Source: an uncultured Neomegalonema sp.
Lineage (GTDB): Bacteria > Pseudomonadota > Alphaproteobacteria > Rhodobacterales > Rhodobacteraceae
NCBI GenBank assembly: GCA_937990185.1
Contig: CALKBI010000067.1
Coordinates: 34,291 to 98,290, forward strand
Reading direction: 5' to 3'
Length of the DNA: 64,000 bases
Below are positions 8,864-17,989 of this stretch, one piece after another (the first letter of the stretch is position 1; every line of letters starts with the position of its first letter). The notes below the pieces were generated by a model. It did no database searches. It saw nothing but the letters and a program-made list of their open reading frames with translations, and was not told the DNA's origin. The translations under genes and the position numbers were made by a program.

Positions 8864-9805
8864 ATGACAGACACCCCCCTCACACGCGCACCTCGCACCC
8901 GTATCGGTCGCTTTTTCGACAGCGACATTTGGTATAGCTTTATCCGCTCGCCATTGGTCATTCTCTCCGCAATTGTTTCAATCGCTTTTTTCGCCGCCGC
9001 GCTCTTTGCACCATGGGTCGCGCCGCACAACCCGTTCGACCTCGCATCAATTGACCTTTTGGATTCGAGCCTGCCTCCGGTTTGGCTGGAAGATGGCGAC
9101 CCTCGGTTTCTGCTCGGCACCGATGACCAAGGCCGCGATATCCTCTCGACGATCATCTACGGGGCACGTATTTCACTGTTTGTCAGTCTCGCCGCCGTAT
9201 TCTTTTCTATGGTTCTCGGAATAACGCTAGGGCTGGTATCCGGGTATGTCGGAGGCCGTACCGATGCGATCATTATGCGGATCGCCGATGTACAACTCGC
9301 TTTTCCTGCAATCTTAATCGCCATGCTGATCGACGGTGTGGTGCGCGGCGTGCTTCCCCGTGACTTGCACGGTGATATCGCAATCTATGTTCTCATCTTT
9401 GCAATCGGTATATCGGGTTGGGTACAATATGCGCGAACTGTGCGCGGCTCAACTTTGGTAGAGAAAAACAAAGAATACGTCCAAGCCGCCCGCGTTATCG
9501 GCATTGGCCCGGTGATCATCCTATGGCGGCATGTTTTGCCAAACGTTACTGGTCCTGTCCTGGTCATTGCGACGATCCACCTTGCCATTGCGATCATCAC
9601 AGAGGCGACGCTTAGTTTTCTCGGTGTTGGGGTTCCACCGACAACGCCATCAATGGGAACGTTGATCCAAGTCGGTCAGGATTATCTATTCTCCGGCGAA
9701 TGGTGGATCACAATCTTCCCCGGTATTGCGTTGGCAGTTCTCGTACTGGCCATTAATCTCTTCGGAGATTGGCTGCGCGACGCGCTTAATCCGAAGTTGA
9801 GGTGA
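8864..9805 (+). CDS. Peptide-type ABC permease, DppC-like
   Basis: The second permease, 313 residues. After an N-terminal cytoplasmic segment come a first helix, the LLGTDDQGRDILS signature of DppC/OppC proteins, and about five further helices. The coupling loop reads NKEYVQAARVIGIGP. The ATG at 8864 is preferred over an in-frame TTG at 8855 that would overlap the previous stop. Four bases separate its stop from the ATPase start. Its partner, binding protein and ATPase are all encoded beside it, so the transporter looks complete. Confidence 0.9.
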   Translation: MTDTPLTRAPRTRIGRFFDSDIWYSFIRSPLVILSAIVSIAFFAAALFAPWVAPHNPFDLASIDLLDSSLPPVWLEDGDPRFLLGTDDQGRDILSTIIYGARISLFVSLAAVFFSMVLGITLGLVSGYVGGRTDAIIMRIADVQLAFPAILIAMLIDGVVRGVLPRDLHGDIAIYVLIFAIGISGWVQYARTVRGSTLVEKNKEYVQAARVIGIGPVIILWRHVLPNVTGPVLVIATIHLAIAIITEATLSFLGVGVPPTTPSMGTLIQVGQDYLFSGEWWITIFPGIALAVLVLAINLFGDWLRDALNPKLR

Positions 9806-9809
9806 TGCG

Positions 9810-11522
9810 ATGACCCTGCTCACCATCAAAGGAATGCGCGTCGAATTTCCCTCCCGCCGGGGTCATGTTACCGCCGTACAAGACCTCACTCTAGACGTGG
9901 CTCCGGGTGAAATCTTGGGTGTCGTTGGCGAATCCGGTGCGGGCAAGTCCACCATCGGTAACGCCATCATCGGTTTGCTGGAACCTCCCGGTGAAATGAC
10001 CGCAGGCGAGATTACGCTGCAAGGCGACCGTATTGATACGCTGGATGAAGTGAAAATGCGGGCCGTGCGCGGGGCGCGTATCGGGATGATTTTCCAAGAC
10101 CCGCTCACATCGCTCGACCCACTGCAAACTGTCGAAACGCAGCTTATAGACACCATCCGCGAAAATCTCGGTGTCTCTGAACGTGAAGGCAGCGAGCGTG
10201 CTGTCGCCCTGTTGGATGCGGTGGGCATTCCCGATCCAGCCATCCGTATCAAACAATATCCGCACCAATTTTCCGGCGGAATGCGTCAACGCGTTGTGAT
10301 TGCACTCGCTCTCTGCGGCGAGCCGGAGCTTATCATTGCCGACGAGCCAACCACGGCGCTGGATGTTTCGGTGCAGGCGCAAATTCTTGATTTGATGAAA
10401 GGCCTTTGCCGCGACCGTAATGTTGGCATGATCTTGATTACGCACGATATGGGCGTGATTGCAGAAACCGCTGATCGTGTCGCAGTGATGTACCGGGGCC
10501 GTGTGGTCGAGACGGGAACAACTGAACAGATTATCAATCATCCAACACACGAATATACGCAAAGCCTGATCTCTGCCGTACCGCCACCGGGCAGGCGTCT
10601 CGCGCGTTTTCCTCTCGTCACTTATATCGAAGACGCACAGGAGCGCCCAGAAGGTCTTAATCTTGCAACGCATTGGCTCGGACAATCGCGGGATTACGGT
10701 GCGGCGAGCGACACATTGTTGGAGATTGAGAAGCTCCACATGCGCTTTGTCACGCGCGGTTCGATTTTTCCGTCAAAGCGCCTTTTCCTTGATGCAGTCA
10801 AAGACGTCAGCCTCTCGATTAAATCCGGCGAAGTGTTCGGCCTTGTTGGAGAAAGTGGGTCAGGAAAGTCGACAATCGCTCGGATGATCACGGGCATTTA
10901 TAAACCGACCTCCGGCTCAATCCGTTTTGCTGGACAAGAGATTACAGGACTATCGCGCAAAGACGCTGCACCACTGCGCCGCCAGATGCAGATGATCTTC
11001 CAAGATCCGTTCAGTTCGCTGAACTCGCGGATGCGGGTGAAGGACATTATCGCCGAACCGATCCATTTTCACGGCCTCGCTTCTTCGAATGCTGAAGCTC
11101 AAAAGATTGTCAACGACCTGCTCGATGTTGTTGGCTTAGGCGCGCAAGCTGCCGTTAAGTTTCCACACGAATTTTCCGGCGGACAACGCCAGCGTATTTC
11201 TATTGCGCGTGCGCTAGCCACCCGCCCACGTTTTCTAGTTTGCGATGAACCAACATCAGCGCTGGATGTTTCAATTCAGGCGCAAGTTCTTAATCTTCTG
11301 AAAGACCTGCAAAGTGAGCTGGACCTGACGATGATGTTCATCAGTCACGACCTGCCGGTCATTCGCCAGATGTGCGACCGCGTTGGCGTTATGCGCCACG
11401 GGCAATTATTGGAAGTCTCGGAGACGGAGTCGTTGTTCACAAATCCGCAGCATGAATACACGAGGCATTTGCTGGACTTGATGCCGAAATTCTCGGGGTT
11501 TGGCGCACAAGCTGCGGAATAA
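9810..11522 (+). CDS. Fused double-domain ABC ATPase, DppD-DppF type
   Basis: Energises the adjacent importer. The protein has 570 residues and two nucleotide-binding domains in one chain. Walker A motifs are GESGAGKST (about residue 40) and GESGSGKST (about residue 350). Each domain has a signature motif (FSGGMRQR and FSGGQRQR), Walker B (IIADEPTT and LVCDEPTS) and switch histidine (LITHD and FISHD). After each comes an oligopeptide-ATPase tail with NHP/NPQHEYT-L. Both sites look catalytically complete. The stop abuts the convergent enolase-superfamily gene with no spacer. Confidence 0.92.
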   Translation: MTLLTIKGMRVEFPSRRGHVTAVQDLTLDVAPGEILGVVGESGAGKSTIGNAIIGLLEPPGEMTAGEITLQGDRIDTLDEVKMRAVRGARIGMIFQDPLTSLDPLQTVETQLIDTIRENLGVSEREGSERAVALLDAVGIPDPAIRIKQYPHQFSGGMRQRVVIALALCGEPELIIADEPTTALDVSVQAQILDLMKGLCRDRNVGMILITHDMGVIAETADRVAVMYRGRVVETGTTEQIINHPTHEYTQSLISAVPPPGRRLARFPLVTYIEDAQERPEGLNLATHWLGQSRDYGAASDTLLEIEKLHMRFVTRGSIFPSKRLFLDAVKDVSLSIKSGEVFGLVGESGSGKSTIARMITGIYKPTSGSIRFAGQEITGLSRKDAAPLRRQMQMIFQDPFSSLNSRMRVKDIIAEPIHFHGLASSNAEAQKIVNDLLDVVGLGAQAAVKFPHEFSGGQRQRISIARALATRPRFLVCDEPTSALDVSIQAQVLNLLKDLQSELDLTMMFISHDLPVIRQMCDRVGVMRHGQLLEVSETESLFTNPQHEYTRHLLDLMPKFSGFGAQAAE

Positions 11523-12623
11523 TCAAGTCTGGCCGCTGATATGATACTGCGCTCTATCCAGCCAAGTCGGTGAAATCTCAACGCCCCACCCCGGTGCATT
11601 CGCCACTGTCGCATGGCCATCCTCAATGGCATAGGGCGTCTCGACGAACAGCGCTTCTTGCCAAGGATAATAATCCGCGCCCTCGATTGAGAACTCCAGA
11701 TACTTCCCCGCATTCGGGATCGCGCGCAGCAAATGCATTGTGAACAATGTGACCATAGACAAGTTCGCGCAATGCGGCGTCACGGGCAAGCCCGCCTCAC
11801 CTGCCATCCGGCAGACACGAAGCGTTCGCGCGATCCCGCCAAGATAGCAAACATCCGGCTGCACGATATCGACTGCGCGCATATCAATCATGCGTTTCCA
11901 AGTTGGCAGGTCGCAGTCCTGCTCACCTCCCGTCACATCAATGTCGAGCGCCTCAGTGACTTGCTTGGTTTGCTCCAATTCCCAATAGGGACAGGGTTCC
12001 TCAAAATGACAAAAACCCTCACCCTCCAGCATCCGCCCCACTTCGATAGCGCGATCCGGTGAATAGCAAGAATTGGCATCAATCAACAGATCAGCATCCG
12101 GCAACGTGCGGCGCATCGTCGGGATAATCTCTTCCGTCCGCCCCGACCATTCATCTTGGTTTCGCCCTACCTCTGCGCCCGCCCGAACTTTGAAGGCTGT
12201 AAAACCGTCCTGATCCGCCAATGCTTTCAGTCGTTCGGCCTCTTCTGAGGGCGTAATGTCGCGCTTCATTGAGGAGGCATAAGCGCGAACCTTTCCTGCA
12301 CTCCCGCCCAACAACTCAGCAACCGACTTACCCGCCAGCTTGCCGCGTAAATCCCATATCGCGGTATCCACTCCTGTCATTGCACGGCGCAGATATGAGC
12401 CGGGAAATTTATGCTCCCGCTCCGTCACCAGGTCGAGCAAATCGTCCAAGTCGCTCGTATCAACACCCGTCATCCAGGGTGCGACTTGCCGATGCAAAAC
12501 CTGACACGTGATATCCGCATGATACGTGGAAACCTGCCCCCAGCCTTGCGCACCATCTTCATTTGTCACGCGCACAAAACCGACATCGGGCGTGGTGAAA
12601 GTCTCAATAGATTTTAAGATCAC
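11523..12623 (-). CDS. Enolase-superfamily enzyme, mandelate racemase/muconate lactonizing type
   Basis: A 366-residue enzyme that should abstract a proton alpha to a carboxylate. Visible residues are Lys145-x-Arg147 in FKVRAG, metal ligands Asp182 (IDAN), Glu208 or Glu209 (FEEP) and Glu234 (GGEQ), and an Asp257/His284 pair (QPDVCY, PHCAN). This layout is of the mandelate-racemase subgroup, which includes sugar-acid dehydratases and racemases, rather than the dipeptide epimerases with a second lysine. GTG start with GGAG 8 bases upstream. It lies downstream of the Tat-exported binding protein on the same strand, so its substrate may be the imported solute or a breakdown product. Confidence 0.8.
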   Translation of the reverse strand: MILKSIETFTTPDVGFVRVTNEDGAQGWGQVSTYHADITCQVLHRQVAPWMTGVDTSDLDDLLDLVTEREHKFPGSYLRRAMTGVDTAIWDLRGKLAGKSVAELLGGSAGKVRAYASSMKRDITPSEEAERLKALADQDGFTAFKVRAGAEVGRNQDEWSGRTEEIIPTMRRTLPDADLLIDANSCYSPDRAIEVGRMLEGEGFCHFEEPCPYWELEQTKQVTEALDIDVTGGEQDCDLPTWKRMIDMRAVDIVQPDVCYLGGIARTLRVCRMAGEAGLPVTPHCANLSMVTLFTMHLLRAIPNAGKYLEFSIEGADYYPWQEALFVETPYAIEDGHATVANAPGWGVEISPTWLDRAQYHISGQT

Positions 12624-12643
12624 CTATCAGCTCCAAAACAAGA

Positions 12644-12669
12644 AAGTCCCCGGCACAAACCGGGGACTT
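12644..12669 (-). terminator. Strong stem-loop between binding-protein and enolase-family genes
   Basis: AAGTCCCCGG pairs perfectly with CCGGGGACTT over a 6-base loop. It sits about 116 bases after the binding-protein stop and 20 bases before the GTG of the enolase-family gene on the same strand. No T-tract follows. The placement parallels the stem-loops after the other binding-protein gene and suggests differential expression by partial termination or RNA stabilisation. Confidence 0.55.
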
Positions 12670-12785
12670 CGACGTTATCAACTTTCGAGCAGGCTCTCAG
12701 TGATTTTGCTTCGCAAAATACAATTGCCGCTACGCCGCATGAGCCTTTGTTGGCATGAGCTGCAAATCGCTTTGCGACTTGCTCC

Positions 12786-14396
12786 TTATGCCATCCACCA
12801 ACGCTCTGCGTTTTTGTGGCCATCCAACTCCCAGTTCGAAGCGATCTGCTCTGGCAACCCGATCTTTTTGGAGATCGCATGGGTATAAGCACTGAACATC
12901 GGGATAATCGAGCCGCAATCGTCGTGGCAGAGTTGCTGCATTTCAACATACATGTCGCGGCGCTTAACCGGATCAAGTTCCGAACGCGCCCAAACGAGCA
13001 GCTTGTTGAAGGTGCGGTTCTCCCAATACGACTCGTTCCAGTCTGCACCGGACGAATAGACCTGTGAGAACATCCAGTCTTCAGTCGGACGACCGCCCCA
13101 ATATCCGCCAACAAACGGCTTTTTCATCCAGACATTGGACCAATACCCATCTTCAGGCTCGCGTTGGATTTTAATATCAATGCCTGCTTTTGCGGCACTC
13201 TCCGAGAAGAGCTGACCGGCATCGACAGCACCCTCGAACGCGGTATCCGCGACGGAAAGTGTCAGCGCCAATTTATCAAGGCCCGCTTTCTTCAAGTGGA
13301 ACTTAGCCTTGTCCGTGTCGTATTCGCGCTGAGGAATTTCATCATCCGTCGCGCGGTTGACGTTGGCCGGACCAATCGGGTGATCATTGCCGAGCGCACC
13401 AAAGCCACGCGCAACTTTGTCCACCATTTCCTGACGATCAATTGCGTATTTCAAGGCAAGACGCACATGATTATCGGTGAACGGATCAGCCCGCGTATCC
13501 ATTGGAAGAACGACGTGCTTGTTGCCGTAGGTCGGCATGACCGTAATGCTGTCATCGCGCTTCAGCAGAGGTGCGGTTGATGCATCAAGGTTCGACATCG
13601 AGTGGATTTCGCCTGTGCGAAGTGCCGAAGTCCGCGCACCCGCATCTGCGATAAACAGGTTCTCGACAGTATCGAAATATCCTGCGTTTTCTTTCCAGTA
13701 ATTCGGATTTCTATGAACCGTCGCACGCACGCCCGGCTCAAAGTCTTTTGCATCTTTGAGCATATAAGCGCCCGATCCGACGCCCGATTCCCAATCAATA
13801 CCGCCGCCATCTTTTGCGGGGCAGATGTTCAGGTGATAATCGGATGCGAGATAAGGGAAATCTGCGTTACCGCCGGACAGTTTAAAGACAACTGTTTCCT
13901 TGCCATCCGCTTCAACGCTTTCGACGGCAGCAATAATGCCTTTAGCAGCCGATTTAGTGTCTTCGCCCATATGGTGACGGAAAGATTCAACAACATCCTC
14001 TGCGCTGACGGTTTTGCCGTTATGGAACTCGACCCCCTTGCGGAGTTTAAAGGTCCATGTTGCAGCGTCGGCAGACCCTTCCCACTCTTCAGCAAGTTCG
14101 CCGCGAAGTTGGTTATCCGATCCGATTTCCGTCAGGTTATTGCGCAACTGACCCGAGCTGACATTGATCATGAATGTATCGAGGATCGTCGCCGGATCGA
14201 GCGTATCTGATGAGCCACCACCCGTAAGCGCTTGAACGAATTCTCCGCCCGTTTTCGGAGTCGCAGCAAGTGCTTTATCGAAATTAGCGGTCGCAGCAGC
14301 AGCGGTTACACCCGCGGCCAAAGAAATCTGCATAAATTCACGGCGTCCCATCTTACCTTCAGTGGCAAGTTCAGAAGCCTTGTTTAGGTCAATCAT
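12786..14396 (-). CDS. Tat-exported ABC substrate-binding protein, family 5
   Basis: A second SBP_bac_5 protein, 536 residues. A GRREFMQ twin-arginine motif at about residues 17-23 precedes a hydrophobic Ala-rich stretch and a likely ALA cleavage site near residue 45, so it is probably exported folded by Tat rather than Sec. The family block TWTFKLRKGVEFHNG-T-AEDV is present. No permease or ATPase gene lies beside it on this strand. It may therefore feed the complete importer encoded on the other strand, or one elsewhere. It is divergent from the Y-family polymerase gene. Confidence 0.87.
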   Translation of the reverse strand: MIDLNKASELATEGKMGRREFMQISLAAGVTAAAATANFDKALAATPKTGGEFVQALTGGGSSDTLDPATILDTFMINVSSGQLRNNLTEIGSDNQLRGELAEEWEGSADAATWTFKLRKGVEFHNGKTVSAEDVVESFRHHMGEDTKSAAKGIIAAVESVEADGKETVVFKLSGGNADFPYLASDYHLNICPAKDGGGIDWESGVGSGAYMLKDAKDFEPGVRATVHRNPNYWKENAGYFDTVENLFIADAGARTSALRTGEIHSMSNLDASTAPLLKRDDSITVMPTYGNKHVVLPMDTRADPFTDNHVRLALKYAIDRQEMVDKVARGFGALGNDHPIGPANVNRATDDEIPQREYDTDKAKFHLKKAGLDKLALTLSVADTAFEGAVDAGQLFSESAAKAGIDIKIQREPEDGYWSNVWMKKPFVGGYWGGRPTEDWMFSQVYSSGADWNESYWENRTFNKLLVWARSELDPVKRRDMYVEMQQLCHDDCGSIIPMFSAYTHAISKKIGLPEQIASNWELDGHKNAERWWMA

Positions 14397-14597
14397 TCAT
14401 TCTCTCCCTTTTCGTCATTTATTCCTACTATTTGTGACACAGATTTTACGATGCGCCAGTATTTTCGCATTCTTTCCGCTTCAAACAGCCACTCATTGAG
14501 ATATTCCGGTCAAAAAGGGACTATGTCCCCGATAATGAACGAAATGATCGCGTTTCATTGCTGTTTGGATGTCCAAAAATTTAGTTCTTGCATAAAT

Positions 14598-14612
14598 GTT
14601 TTGTTTTTGTTC
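14598..14612 (+). promoter_or_regulatory. Near-match to the alphaproteobacterial SOS box
   Basis: GTTT-N7-GTTC lies 33 bases before the likely ATG of the Y-family polymerase. LexA sites in Alphaproteobacteria are usually GTTC-N7-GTTC, so one base of the first half differs. The position is right for an SOS-controlled gene, but the region is T-rich and chance is a fair alternative. Confidence 0.25.
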
Positions 14613-14644
14613 TTTTTTCGAGTCTATTTCAGAGGCTCATGCAC

Positions 14645-15967
14645 ATGAAACATACTCCTTCGATCTCCCAAAAAAGATTCGCAAAACATCCCGCGAATCT
14701 TCCTAAGCCACAAAAATCTCCGGTCCTTTCAGAGATTTCCGTAAATTACATATTCTTGGACATGAACTCCTATTTCGCCTCTGTCGCACAGCAAAAAGAA
14801 GTGCATTTGCGAGGGAAGCCTGTTGGCATTGTTACGGTCGACAAACCCGGCGCATGCTGCATTGCCGCCAGTTATGAGGCCAAAGCGTATGGCATCGGTG
14901 TAGGCACGCGAAAAGCGGAAGCGCGTGCGCTCTGCCCTGAAATAGAATTCCGGGAAGCAGAGCATGATGTCTATGTCGATTATCATCATCAAATTATTGA
15001 AGCGATTGAGGTCATTCACCCGATTGAGCGCGCTCATTCCGTTGATGAATTTTCGATCCGGCTCATCGGCCCTAAACGAAACCTGATAGCCGCAATGAAG
15101 ATTGCAGAATTGATGCGCCATTCCATCGCCAGCAATGTCGGGGTCGCAATGCGTTGCTCTATCGGCCTCGGGTCAAGCAAGCTCTTGGCAAAAATGGCAG
15201 GTGAAATGAAAAAACCGGACGGGTTGGAATGGCTTACCCCGGAGGTGATGCCGGATAAACTTGCCACCTACCCTCTGAATGCTTTGCCGGGAATAGGTAA
15301 ACGTATGGAACGGCGTCTGATTGGGGCTGGTATTCGCACGATTCCAGACCTTTACCGGATAGAACCAAAACACGCACGAAAGCTGTGGAACAGCGTCAAT
15401 GGTGAACGTTTCATTTTAGCTTTGCACGGGCATGATATTCCCGACCCGAAAACCCATTCGCATTCTCTCGGTCATGGGCAACTTCTTGCCAGCGGGAATA
15501 GAAACCCGGAAGGTGCGCGGCTTGTCGCCCGTCGACTTCTCATCAAAGCGGCAACCCGTTTAAGACGCGGTGGTTACTTTGCAGAAAGCCTTTATGTCTC
15601 GGGGAAGTGCGATATTGGCGGGAAGCGCGCGCGGTCCATATCCATCCGCGCAACTCAAGACAGCTTTGAACTGCTGACCATCTTCAGCAAAATATGGCCA
15701 AGTCTGGATTTGAGAAAACCAAGTTCCGTTGGCATTATGCTTGGCGGACTTATCGACAAAACCCAACACACCTCAGACTTATTCGAAGCGCGACGCGCAG
15801 GACAAAGCAATGCCCGCGAAAACCTATGCTCCGTTATCGATACGCTGAATCAAAGGTATGGTCAGGACACTATAATATATGGCGAGAAGCCCCGCGAGAT
15901 CGGCAAGTACACAGGTGCAAAAATCGCCTTCGGACGTATTCCCAGCATAAAAGAATTCAGCGACTAA
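14645..15967 (+). CDS. Y-family (DinB/UmuC-like) DNA polymerase
   Basis: A translesion DNA polymerase of about 440 residues that would copy past damaged bases. The N-terminal FLDMNSYFASV holds the first metal aspartate; the second position is Asn, as in UmuC-type proteins. AHSVDEFSIRL supplies the Asp-Glu catalytic pair. A helix-hairpin-helix segment (ALPGIGKRMERRLIGAGI) and a little-finger domain follow. The ATG at 14645 has AGAGG 9 bases upstream; an ATG two codons earlier and a TTG at 14588 are in frame. No UmuD-like partner is present in the window. No typical clamp-binding tail is obvious at the C-terminus. Confidence 0.85.
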   Translation: MKHTPSISQKRFAKHPANLPKPQKSPVLSEISVNYIFLDMNSYFASVAQQKEVHLRGKPVGIVTVDKPGACCIAASYEAKAYGIGVGTRKAEARALCPEIEFREAEHDVYVDYHHQIIEAIEVIHPIERAHSVDEFSIRLIGPKRNLIAAMKIAELMRHSIASNVGVAMRCSIGLGSSKLLAKMAGEMKKPDGLEWLTPEVMPDKLATYPLNALPGIGKRMERRLIGAGIRTIPDLYRIEPKHARKLWNSVNGERFILALHGHDIPDPKTHSHSLGHGQLLASGNRNPEGARLVARRLLIKAATRLRRGGYFAESLYVSGKCDIGGKRARSISIRATQDSFELLTIFSKIWPSLDLRKPSSVGIMLGGLIDKTQHTSDLFEARRAGQSNARENLCSVIDTLNQRYGQDTIIYGEKPREIGKYTGAKIAFGRIPSIKEFSD

Positions 15968-15980
15968 TCCATTGAGACGG

Positions 15981-15995
15981 ATCGAAAGCTTCGAT
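15981..15995. terminator. Short dyad between convergent genes
   Basis: ATCGAA-AGC-TTCGAT lies in the 43-base gap between the convergent polymerase and M20 genes. It is followed on the plus strand by a second weak dyad (TTAAA-GGCT-TTTAA). Neither has a proper GC-rich stem with a T-tract, so a bidirectional termination role is only suggested by position. Confidence 0.3.
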
Positions 15996-16010
15996 TAAAG
16001 GCTTTTAATA

Positions 16011-17189
16011 TCAGACCACAGGCAACGCTTTTTCGACGATCCGCGCAAAAAAGCTGGAACCCCAAGGCGTCGCACCGTCATTGAAGTCATATTTTGCGTG
16101 ATGCAACAAAGCGCTGTCACCATTACCAATCATCACAAAACAAGCCGGTTTCTTCAGTGCGAAAAACGAAAAATCTTCTGCCCACATACTGATGCGAAGA
16201 TCATCCTGTACTGCCGCCTCTCCCGCAAGTTCGCGTGCGACCTCAACGCAGAATTTCGTTTCCGCTGCATCATTGATGGTCGGCGGATAATAGACATGGC
16301 CACCATCAACTTCGCCTGTGCAATCATGTGCCGCGCAGACCTGCGATACAATCCGCTCCATCTCAGTATAAATCGCCTTGTGGATTTCTTCGTCAAAACT
16401 ACGCACGGTTCCGCTGAGTTTGACGACCTGCGGGATGACATTATTTGCATCCCCCGCATGGAACTGCGTGACAGACACGACACACGGATGCCGAGGCGCA
16501 ATCCTGCGCGATGCAATGGTTTGAAGGCTCTGCACAATGGCCGAACCGCAAACGATAGTATCGCGGCAATCATGGGGTTCCGCCGCATGCCCCCCTAAAC
16601 CGGTGATCGTAATTTCAAACTCATCACAAGCCGCGAGCAAAGGTCCCGGCGCTGTGGCAAAATGACCAACAGGCAAGCCCGGAAGATTATGCATCCCATA
16701 CATTGCGCGACACGGGAATCTTTCGAACAATCCTTCTTTAATCATGGCATCCGCACCGCCGCCATTTTCCTCGGCAGGTTGGAAGCAGAAATAGACGGTC
16801 CCTTCAAAAGCGCGGGTTTCTGCAAGATGTTCAGCCGCCCCCAGCAACATCACGGTATGCCCATCGTGGCCGCAAGCGTGCATGACACCCGCAGTCTCAG
16901 ACGCATGAGGAAGCCCTGTTTCTTCAAGAATAGGCAGGGCATCCATATCGGCGCGCAACATGATCGAATGCGCTTCATCGCCAGGACCATTACGTCCATG
17001 TAAGACACCAACCAAACCTGTTTTTCCGATGCCTTCCTGCACATCATCAAAGCCAAAAGCGCGCAGTTTCTCTGCAACAACTTTTGAGGTGCGGTGCTCC
17101 TCGTAACCGAGTTCAGGATGGCGATGCAGGTCTTGTCGCCATTCGGTGAGGTGTCCCGCAGCGGCAGCGATAGAATTAGCAACAGGCAT
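16011..17189 (-). CDS. M20-family amidohydrolase (hippurate hydrolase/aminoacylase-like)
   Basis: A cytosolic metal-dependent hydrolase of 392 residues that removes acyl groups from N-acyl amino acids or related amides. Family features in order are the WRQDLHRHPELGYEE opening, MLRADMDALPI, MHACGHDGHTVMLLG with the Cys-Gly-His metal site, PAEENGGGADAMI with the catalytic Glu pair, and HNLPGLPVG. A late SMWAEDFSFF and a C-terminal HHAKYDFND complete the metal site. The protein has no signal peptide. ATG start with AGGG 8 bases upstream. It could process compounds imported by the neighbouring peptide-type transporter, although it sits beyond the polymerase gene. Confidence 0.88.
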   Translation of the reverse strand: MPVANSIAAAAGHLTEWRQDLHRHPELGYEEHRTSKVVAEKLRAFGFDDVQEGIGKTGLVGVLHGRNGPGDEAHSIMLRADMDALPILEETGLPHASETAGVMHACGHDGHTVMLLGAAEHLAETRAFEGTVYFCFQPAEENGGGADAMIKEGLFERFPCRAMYGMHNLPGLPVGHFATAPGPLLAACDEFEITITGLGGHAAEPHDCRDTIVCGSAIVQSLQTIASRRIAPRHPCVVSVTQFHAGDANNVIPQVVKLSGTVRSFDEEIHKAIYTEMERIVSQVCAAHDCTGEVDGGHVYYPPTINDAAETKFCVEVARELAGEAAVQDDLRISMWAEDFSFFALKKPACFVMIGNGDSALLHHAKYDFNDGATPWGSSFFARIVEKALPVV

Positions 17190-17233
17190 AAGGTTTCCCT
17201 ACTTTAAAGACGGTATAGGTTTGCTTGCTATCA

Positions 17234-17989
17234 TTAGAAGTCAAGCGCTGCTCCGTCTCGTAGAAGTGCTTTTGCGACCGCTGAATAATCGTCTCCGTCT
17301 TTCACGTGTTCTGCGCCGTCATGTTCAATCAACGGCGCACATAGGGTCAGCGGCGCACGCGCCCCTTTGCGAGCCTTCACAATTACGCGAGTCGCGGACC
17401 GTCCGACACGGCCTGCAATTGGCTTAATATGAATATCGCCTGCCCGTCCTTCTAATTCCGCGAGTAATTCGGCCAACCTTTCGGCGCGCTGAATCATTAC
17501 GAGCCAACCGCCGGGATTGAGACGACGCAAGGCACAATCCACCCAAATTCTTAAAGGCACAGTTTCGCGATGTGCCGCCTCTTTTGCCTCACTCACAATT
17601 CCTGCCCCAGCGCGAAAATACGGCGGATTGGCAATCACACCGTCAAAGCTCATCGCCTTTAAGTCTGCCGGAGGCTCCGCTACGTCACCTTGGTGAACGG
17701 TTAGAAGCACCCCGGCATCAGCGCTATTTGCTTCCGCGAGCAAGGCATAAGCGGGCTGTAACTCCAAACCATGCAGCGTCAACCCGGAAACCCTTGCATT
17801 GAGACAAAGAGACGCAACCCCTGCTCCCGTACCGAGATCCAAGATGGCCTCACCTGATACTGCAGGGGCAGCCGCCGCCAGATAAACCGCATCCACACCG
17901 GATCGATATCCGTCACGGGGTTGCTTTACGTGCACCAAACCGCCGAGAAACCCGTGCTCCGTCAACGATGCTGGGGCAAAGGCGGTCAT
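17234..17989 (-). CDS. tRNA1(Val) N6-adenine methyltransferase-like protein (TrmN6/YfiC family)
   Basis: A 251-residue SAM-dependent methyltransferase. Motif I is ILDLGTGAGVASLCL (about residue 50) and the catalytic motif is IANPPYF (about residue 125), typical of N6-adenine enzymes. The N-terminal FLGG-V---QPRDGYRSGVDAVYLAA matches YfiC-like tRNA modifiers rather than DNA methylases. It overlaps the stop of the DUF2007 gene by four bases (ATGA), so both are cotranslated. A tRNA-modifying role is inferred from the family; the precise target is uncertain. Confidence 0.8.
   Translation of the reverse strand: MTAFAPASLTEHGFLGGLVHVKQPRDGYRSGVDAVYLAAAAPAVSGEAILDLGTGAGVASLCLNARVSGLTLHGLELQPAYALLAEANSADAGVLLTVHQGDVAEPPADLKAMSFDGVIANPPYFRAGAGIVSEAKEAAHRETVPLRIWVDCALRRLNPGGWLVMIQRAERLAELLAELEGRAGDIHIKPIAGRVGRSATRVIVKARKGARAPLTLCAPLIEHDGAEHVKDGDDYSAVAKALLRDGAALDF

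Noticed and set aside
9891..10739. 282-residue minus-strand open frame
   Set aside because: Antisense to the first domain of the fused ABC ATPase; no recognisable features.
13602..14210. 202-residue plus-strand open frame
   Set aside because: Antisense to the Tat-exported binding protein, Cys/Phe-rich shadow composition.
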